Shown one piece after another: positions 59,639 to 64,000 of a stretch of 64,000 bases of DNA (position 1 is the first letter of the stretch; each line of letters starts with the position of its first letter). The position numbers and the translations under genes are program-made. This DNA is from an uncultured Lachnospiraceae bacterium (GTDB lineage: Bacteria; Bacillota; Clostridia; Lachnospirales; Lachnospiraceae). Where the stretch lies: contig CAJTRA010000010.1 of the NCBI GenBank assembly GCA_910578345.1, positions 1 to 64,000 of the forward strand, written 5' to 3'. A model generated the notes under the pieces. It was not told the origin of the DNA. It saw nothing but the letters and a program-made list of their open reading frames with translations, and made no database searches.

Positions 59639-60064
59639 ATGGACTACACTCAATTGGCGATACAGCTCATTGATATGCGTGCTGCCGCACCACAGATCAA
59701 GATGGAACGGACTATGTCCCAAGTTGCAAGGGGTGAGGTTCTGGCATTAAATTATCTTGCGGCAAATGGCAACCGCGCATACCCTAAGGACATGAGCCGG
59801 GCGCTGATGTTGACCACGGCCAGGGTCGCTGCCATGCTGAAATCCTTGGAGGGCCAGGGCATGGTGACACGGACCCCCGACCCGGCTGACAGCCGACAGA
59901 TCATTGTCGGCCTGACAGAAAAGGGCATCACACTGGTGGAAGAACGCAGGATCGGAATGATCCATTCGCTGTCAAAAATGCTGGAAGCGCTGGGAGAGGA
60001 GGACGCGAAAGCCTACGTCCGCATTCAGGCCAAACTGATTGAAATAGGCGATATCTGGCGGTGA
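59639..60064 (+). CDS. MarR family transcriptional regulator
   Basis: A 141-residue winged-helix regulator. The recognition part YPKDMSRALMLTTARVAAMLKSLEGQGMVTRTPDPADSRQ and the wing IIVGLTEKGI are classic MarR. The start at 59639 follows GAGAGGCG; an upstream in-frame ATG at 59531 would translate through the promoter and is rejected. A dyad overlapping its own promoter suggests autorepression. It presumably controlled the downstream ABC cassette, which is now broken. Confidence 0.9.
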   Translation: MDYTQLAIQLIDMRAAAPQIKMERTMSQVARGEVLALNYLAANGNRAYPKDMSRALMLTTARVAAMLKSLEGQGMVTRTPDPADSRQIIVGLTEKGITLVEERRIGMIHSLSKMLEALGEEDAKAYVRIQAKLIEIGDIWR

Positions 60065-60096
60065 CGTTCTGAAAAGACAATTGAATGACCAAGGCG

Positions 60097-60117
60097 CTAT
60101 AGAATAGATTTCTATAG
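60097..60117 (+). repeat. Short inverted repeat after marR
   Basis: CTATAGAA (60097-60104) and TTCTATAG (60110-60117) form a perfect 8-bp dyad just before a larger terminator hairpin. Confidence 0.5.
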
Positions 60118-60121
60118 AGAT

Positions 60122-60160
60122 AAGTCCTATGCGAGTTTACTCGCATAGGACTTCATTTTT
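60122..60160 (+). terminator. Strong hairpin terminator between marR and the ABC remnant
   Basis: AAGTCCTATGCGAGT (60122-60136) is perfectly inverted at 60139-60153, followed by CATTTTTT. It may be an attenuator for the former ABC genes. Confidence 0.82.
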
Positions 60161-60174
60161 TAGGCGGTAACAAT

Positions 60175-60927
60175 ATGAACCCAATCATACAAGTAGAGCA
60201 TTTCTCAAAAAAAGTACGGGGATTTCACGGCGGTGGACGACATCTCCTTCACCGTGGACGAGGGCAGTATCTTCGCGTTCCGCGATCCCAATGGAGTGGG
60301 AAAGACCACCTTGATCCGGATACTGGCTGACGTACTGCGCCCCACAAAAGGGCGGGTTCTGTACAATGGAAAGGATATCCATGCGATGGGATGAATACCG
60401 GGCGAAAATTGGCTATCTCCCCAGGATGCCAGCTTTTATAGCGATTTTACCGGCAGAGATTACCTGGAATACTTGGCGGTGCTGAAAGGGATGGAAAAGA
60501 ACCGCGAAAAAAGCGGATCGAGGAATTGGCACGCAGCGTCGGCCTGTGGGACGATCTGAAGCGAAAATGCGCCGCATATTCCGGCGGGATGCAGTGCAGG
60601 CTGGGTATTGCCCAGGCTCTTCTGGACGATCCGGAGATTTTGATTCTGGATGAACCCACCTTCGGCATTGACCCCTATGAGCGGATCAGGTTCCGTAACA
60701 TCATCTCCGCTTATACGAAGGACCGTCTGGTGTTGCTTTCCACCCATACCGTATCCGATGTAGAGCAGATTGCCGCACAGATTATGATGATGGAGTACGG
60801 CGGTATCCGGTATATCCACACGGGCGGAGAATATGTCCATATGATGGAGGGCCGGGTCTGGTTGGCGGAGATGTCTGCCGAACAGCTTGTGGACTATCAA
60901 AACCAGGCTGTCATCAGTAATGTCTGA
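60175..60927 (+). pseudogene. ABC-2-type transporter ATPase, multiply frameshifted
   Basis: The remnant starts with MNPIIQVEHFSKK. An extra A in the A-run near 60208-60216 breaks the frame. Walker A then reads RDPNGVGKTT, where GPNGAGKTT is normal, so even the repaired protein would be suspect. Further breaks occur after DIHAMG (TGA near 60392), at the Q-loop (a base missing near 60420) and near 60500. The last part, from about 60526, is clean: AAYSGGMQCRLGIAQALL, ILILDEPTFGID and LSTHTVSDVEQIA. At least four lesions show decay. No permease gene follows. Confidence 0.88.
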
Positions 60928-61222
60928 GTTTATCCAAAGTCATGGAAGATGTGCAGGAATCTTTTTAAGGTGTTATCTTTACCTGCATAAGATATCGTGT
61001 ATAATTAGAGTCATGGTTGGTAGTAAACGATCAGAAAGCAAAATTTATGCGATGAAATATACCCGTCATCCTTAGAGTATGTGCTGCGATATCATGTCGA
61101 TCAGTCTTAAGAAAACATTAAAGAATTTCCCATCTTTTCCTTTAGGTTTTCTTGACATAATAAGACAAAGGCGGCATCAGGATGACAGAAATGCTTTCTG
61201 AGAGTGCATGAAGGAGGATGAA
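60928..61222. other. 295-base gap with no recognised gene
   Basis: This may hold eroded sequence from the ABC cassette. A TTGACA lies at 61152-61157 ahead of the response regulator but has no matching -10 box at 16-18 bases. The ribosome binding site of the regulator (AAGGAGGATGAA) closes the region. Nothing else stands out. Confidence 0.5.
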
Positions 61223-61915
61223 ATGGCAAATATTTTGGTTTGTGATGACGACAGAGAGATTGTGGATGCGATTGAGATCTATCTGTTGCAGGAAGGATAT
61301 ACGATCTTTAAGGCTTATGATGGAGAGCAGGCGATCAAGGTCCTGAAAGAACAGCAGATCCATCTTTTGCTGATCGATGTAATGATGCCGAAGCTGGACG
61401 GGATTCACGCCACTTTGAAGATCAGGGAGTATTCCAGTATTCCGATCATTATCCTGTCGGCGAAGTCGGAGGATAATGATAAGATCTTAGGGCTGAATAT
61501 CGGGGCCGACGATTATGTGACGAAGCCTTTTAATCCGTTGGAGCTGCTGGCGCGGGTGAAGTCCAACTTAAGACGCTATACGACGCTGGGAAATCTGAAT
61601 ACGGAGAACAATGCGCTGTTCCAGGTGGGCGGCCTGTGTATCAACGACGATACGAAGGAAGTGACGGTGGACGGAGAGAATGTGAAGTTGACGCCGATCG
61701 AGTATAACATTCTGCTGATGTTGGTGAAGAACTGCGGTAGGGTATTCTCTATCGACCAGATCTATGAGAGTATCTGGAATGAGGAGGCGATCGGTGCGGA
61801 TAACACGGTGGCGGTACATATCAGACATATTCGGGAGAAGATCGAGATTAACCCGAAGGAACCGCGATACTTAAAGGTGGTCTGGGGCGTCGGTTATAAG
61901 ATCGAGAAGCAGTGA
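61223..61915 (+). CDS. OmpR/PhoB-family response regulator
   Basis: A 230-residue two-component regulator. The receiver domain has the acidic pocket D8-D10, phospho-acceptor D52 in LLIDVMMPKLDG and K in VTKPFNPLELLARV. The winged-helix output domain (about 130-230) ends with the typical TVAVHIRHIREKIE and WGVGYKIE. It is close to the VanR group. The start at 61223 follows AAGGAGGATGAA. The next gene, 70 bases on, is a likely sensor partner. Confidence 0.93.
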   Translation: MANILVCDDDREIVDAIEIYLLQEGYTIFKAYDGEQAIKVLKEQQIHLLLIDVMMPKLDGIHATLKIREYSSIPIIILSAKSEDNDKILGLNIGADDYVTKPFNPLELLARVKSNLRRYTTLGNLNTENNALFQVGGLCINDDTKEVTVDGENVKLTPIEYNILLMLVKNCGRVFSIDQIYESIWNEEAIGADNTVAVHIRHIREKIEINPKEPRYLKVVWGVGYKIEKQ

Positions 61916-61984
61916 CCATGGTAAGCGGAAGGAATGCTGGCAGGGAGGATATCATAGCAGGCTGAGAGAAAGGCGTGGTTAAAG

Positions 61985-64000
61985 ATGGGAAAAGAAGAAA
62001 AAGACAGATTAGAGGATCTGATGACAGAAGAGGGCAGCCAGGGGAAGACAGCAGTGGAAGAAGATACGAAAGAAAATGAGAGAGAGGAGACGCATACGGA
62101 GGAAGAAAAAGAGGATAGCGCCAGGCGGGAGCATAGGAACAGAAATAAGAGCCGTGGAGATGGCAGGAGAAAGAAGGCCAGGAAAGGAAATCATGTGGCC
62201 AGATCTTTTCTGCGCATCCTGCAGCATCTGTCTTTGGCGACGATGGCAGTTTCTGTTTTTGTCGTAGCGATCGGATCGACGGTCCGGGTGGAGGGATTCC
62301 GCTCCCAGTATGGATTTAATATGTATTCCATGAATCAGAGACAGCAGTATGAGGACTCGGAACTGTTTGATAATATTTTCGGTTATGCGGTTGCAGATAT
62401 CATCCGTCATGGCGTTGTGAGCAGTCAGTTGGAGAGTGAGGGAGAGTTCGACGGCGGGAAGGTGATCGATGTCACAGCGTATAACTATCGTGACAATGGT
62501 CTGCCGGAACGATATGTGACGGCCAACTATTACCTGGAAGATCTGTTGAAGTGGCAGAACTATGGATTTGAATGGACCGGCACAGAGATGACGGCAGCGC
62601 AGGCCAGGAATTTCCTGGCGGATCAGACAAGAGTCACGGTTATAGATCCGGACAGTAAATATTATAATACTTCAGATGCGAACTATCTGAAGTCTGACGT
62701 AAAGAGCTATACTTTTGTGAATGACGTATCTGCTAATCAATTGTGGATAGCTTCAGAGGATACGGATGGATTTGTGGATGATTATCGTCCGGCGAAGCTG
62801 GAAATTACGGAGTATGGAGAGGAAGTTTCTACTGCTTCTTATGCAGAGGAGGTAGAATCGTATTCTTCTGAAAATGGGGAAATCAATACGTATAATGTCA
62901 TGGTAAACCGTTATAAGACGGCGGAAGGAAAGAATCTGGAGGAATATGTATCGGATTGGAATCTGTATTATGATCTGTGTCATAATGTCCAGTATGCCGC
63001 GAAGAGTCTGTCCTATAACTATAATGAATATCTGGAAGCCAAAGAATATTATAGTATGAAGAATTCCAATGTCCGCTATCTGATCCGTAAGACAGTAGGA
63101 GAGAACACCCAGATCTTTACAAATCTGGAGGAAGAACAGGCATTCGACAGTGTATTGGCATTTGCAGATACCAGGGAGAGTACAGACGAGCTGGAATTTC
63201 TTTCCGGTGGGAAATATATTTACTATAGCCCCTCCGATATGAGTTATCGGACCAATACCTCGATTGCAGAGGAGACAATCCGTCAGATCCTGCAAGGATA
63301 TGATTATGCGTATCCTGAGACAGTTGAGATCTGGATTGGGGTGGACACTTCTTACCCTGTGGACGATGCTTTTACGCAGGGAAGGATAGGATTTAACAAT
63401 TACCAGCCTTATTTTATGCAGTGGATTGCGCTGGCTCTTGGCGCGGGAATCCTGTATCTTATTCTGTTCGTCTATCTGACGTGTGTGACGGGAAAAGATG
63501 CGGACCAGGAGGGAAGGGCGTTCGTGCGTCTCACCTCTTTTGACAAGATTCCCACGGAGATTATGATCTTACTCGGATTTGGCATGGTGATCTTGCTTGC
63601 ATGGGTATTTATTATTGCGGTGGAACTGTTGAATCTGAATGTATCTGCAGTGTTGTCCTATGACACGGTAGCACATGCGCAGTGGTTTAAGGCGGCATTG
63701 TTTGCGGTAGTCTTTGTGGTGGATGCGGCAGCGATGTTCTTTTTCTATAGTTTGGTCCGGCGCTGGAGAGCCAGGATACTTTGGAAGAACAGTTATCTGT
63801 ACAGATTATGCCGTTTGGGAAAAAGCATCGCATTGCAGATGTATGATAACAGCAATATTGTGTTAAGAACCTGTATTCCTTATGGAGTCTTTCTGCTGTT
63901 CAATTTGTTAATGCTGATCACTGCTTTCGGAGCGGGATCTTTTGGAATGCTGCTCAGCGTATTTATTATGATGGCGGTTGATATTGCAGTAGGACATCTG
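61985..64000 (+). CDS. Large membrane protein, probable sensor histidine kinase, N-terminal part
   Basis: The frame is open from ATG 61985 to the window end (672 residues seen), so the C terminus is missing. A highly charged Glu/Lys/Arg cytoplasmic start (1-75) is followed by TM1 (about 80-100), an extracytoplasmic domain of about 380 residues rich in Tyr and Asp, and then four to six membrane segments (from about 478). No kinase domain is reached. The preceding response regulator makes a sensor kinase the best guess. The many-TM region after the sensor domain is unusual but known in some VanS-like Clostridia kinases. Confidence 0.6.
   Translation, partial: MGKEEKDRLEDLMTEEGSQGKTAVEEDTKENEREETHTEEEKEDSARREHRNRNKSRGDGRRKKARKGNHVARSFLRILQHLSLATMAVSVFVVAIGSTVRVEGFRSQYGFNMYSMNQRQQYEDSELFDNIFGYAVADIIRHGVVSSQLESEGEFDGGKVIDVTAYNYRDNGLPERYVTANYYLEDLLKWQNYGFEWTGTEMTAAQARNFLADQTRVTVIDPDSKYYNTSDANYLKSDVKSYTFVNDVSANQLWIASEDTDGFVDDYRPAKLEITEYGEEVSTASYAEEVESYSSENGEINTYNVMVNRYKTAEGKNLEEYVSDWNLYYDLCHNVQYAAKSLSYNYNEYLEAKEYYSMKNSNVRYLIRKTVGENTQIFTNLEEEQAFDSVLAFADTRESTDELEFLSGGKYIYYSPSDMSYRTNTSIAEETIRQILQGYDYAYPETVEIWIGVDTSYPVDDAFTQGRIGFNNYQPYFMQWIALALGAGILYLILFVYLTCVTGKDADQEGRAFVRLTSFDKIPTEIMILLGFGMVILLAWVFIIAVELLNLNVSAVLSYDTVAHAQWFKAALFAVVFVVDAAAMFFFYSLVRRWRARILWKNSYLYRLCRLGKSIALQMYDNSNIVLRTCIPYGVFLLFNLLMLITAFGAGSFGMLLSVFIMMAVDIAVGHL

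Noticed and set aside
60175..60927. Programmed frameshifting to make a functional ABC ATPase
   Set aside because: At least four separate breaks and a damaged Walker A cannot be explained by a single slippage event; decay or sequence error is simpler.
61152..61180. TTGACA ahead of the PhoB-like regulator as a promoter
   Set aside because: No TATAAT-like box occurs 16-18 bases downstream; the -35 alone is not enough.
1..64000. CRISPR array, tRNA/rRNA genes, phage or classical defence system
   Set aside because: No regularly spaced repeats, no cloverleaf or rRNA-like sequence, and no recognisable phage, restriction or toxin-antitoxin proteins were seen.

Overview
The window reads as chromosomal DNA of a gut-type Clostridia, most likely a Lachnospiraceae (inference). 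The grounds are the Firmicutes gene order yceD-rpmF-plsX-acpP-rnc-smc-ftsY and ylxM-ffh-rpsP-khpA-rimM-trmD-rplS-lepB-rbgA-rnhB, strong AGGAGG-type ribosome binding sites, lipoprotein signals of the LT(A/S)C type, AraC/YesN plus YesM two-component regulation and GH127 glycosidases. Base composition looks moderate (roughly half G+C by eye), except for an AT-rich patch near 58.1-59.6 kb. No tRNA, rRNA or CRISPR array was seen.

Layout. (1) 1-5.1 kb: the tail of an IS4-family element has cut off the start of a sugar ABC permease gene, which is followed by two GH127-type beta-L-arabinofuranosidase genes. (2) 5.2-6.7 kb, minus strand: a decayed ABC exporter. (3) 6.9-11.7 kb: a DNA alkylation repair methyltransferase, a complete ECF-type vitamin transporter (S component, fused double ATPase, T component) and an NAD-dependent epimerase. 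(4) 11.8-22.6 kb: FeoA/FeoB ferrous iron uptake, an HPr-like protein without its catalytic histidine, SbcD/SbcC nuclease, a two-gene SufC/SufB-like Fe-S unit, cardiolipin synthase and a PlsC-type acyltransferase. (5) 22.7-34.3 kb: TmcAL on the minus strand, then pta (no ackA follows), yceD-rpmF, plsX-acpP, rnc-smc-ftsY and threonine deaminase. (6) 34.4-37.4 kb: a YitT membrane protein, a membrane-anchored GH25 lysozyme and an unusual DUF1905-like plus C39-like cysteine-peptidase protein. (7) 37.5-41.7 kb: the SRP/ribosome maturation operon. (8) 41.8-51.5 kb: a YesN/YesM two-component pair with an overlapping membrane-anchored sugar-binding protein, a second sugar-binding lipoprotein and an MglBAC galactose/methyl-galactoside-type ABC importer. 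(9) 51.8-58.1 kb: two signal peptidases flanking RbgA, RNase HII, a FliK-like and an FlhB-like protein, a YraN nuclease-fold protein and a PgeF/laccase-domain protein. (10) 58.1-60.9 kb: an accessory patch with an AT-rich unknown membrane protein, a MarR regulator with a visible operator and a multiply frameshifted ABC ATPase. (11) 61.2-64 kb: a PhoB/VanR-like response regulator and the start of its probable sensor partner, cut by the window end.

Most of the window is housekeeping. The parts most worth a second look are the DUF1905/C39-like fusion protein, the three-part sugar-sensing cluster, the Crh-like HPr paralogue, the FliK/FlhB-like pair outside any flagellar locus, the AT-rich membrane protein, and the three loci broken by an IS element or by mutation. 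Several promoters with close-to-consensus -35/-10 boxes and 17-bp spacing are visible, two of them overlapped by clean dyads that look like operators. Products and functions are assigned by recognising motifs and families by eye; no database search was run.
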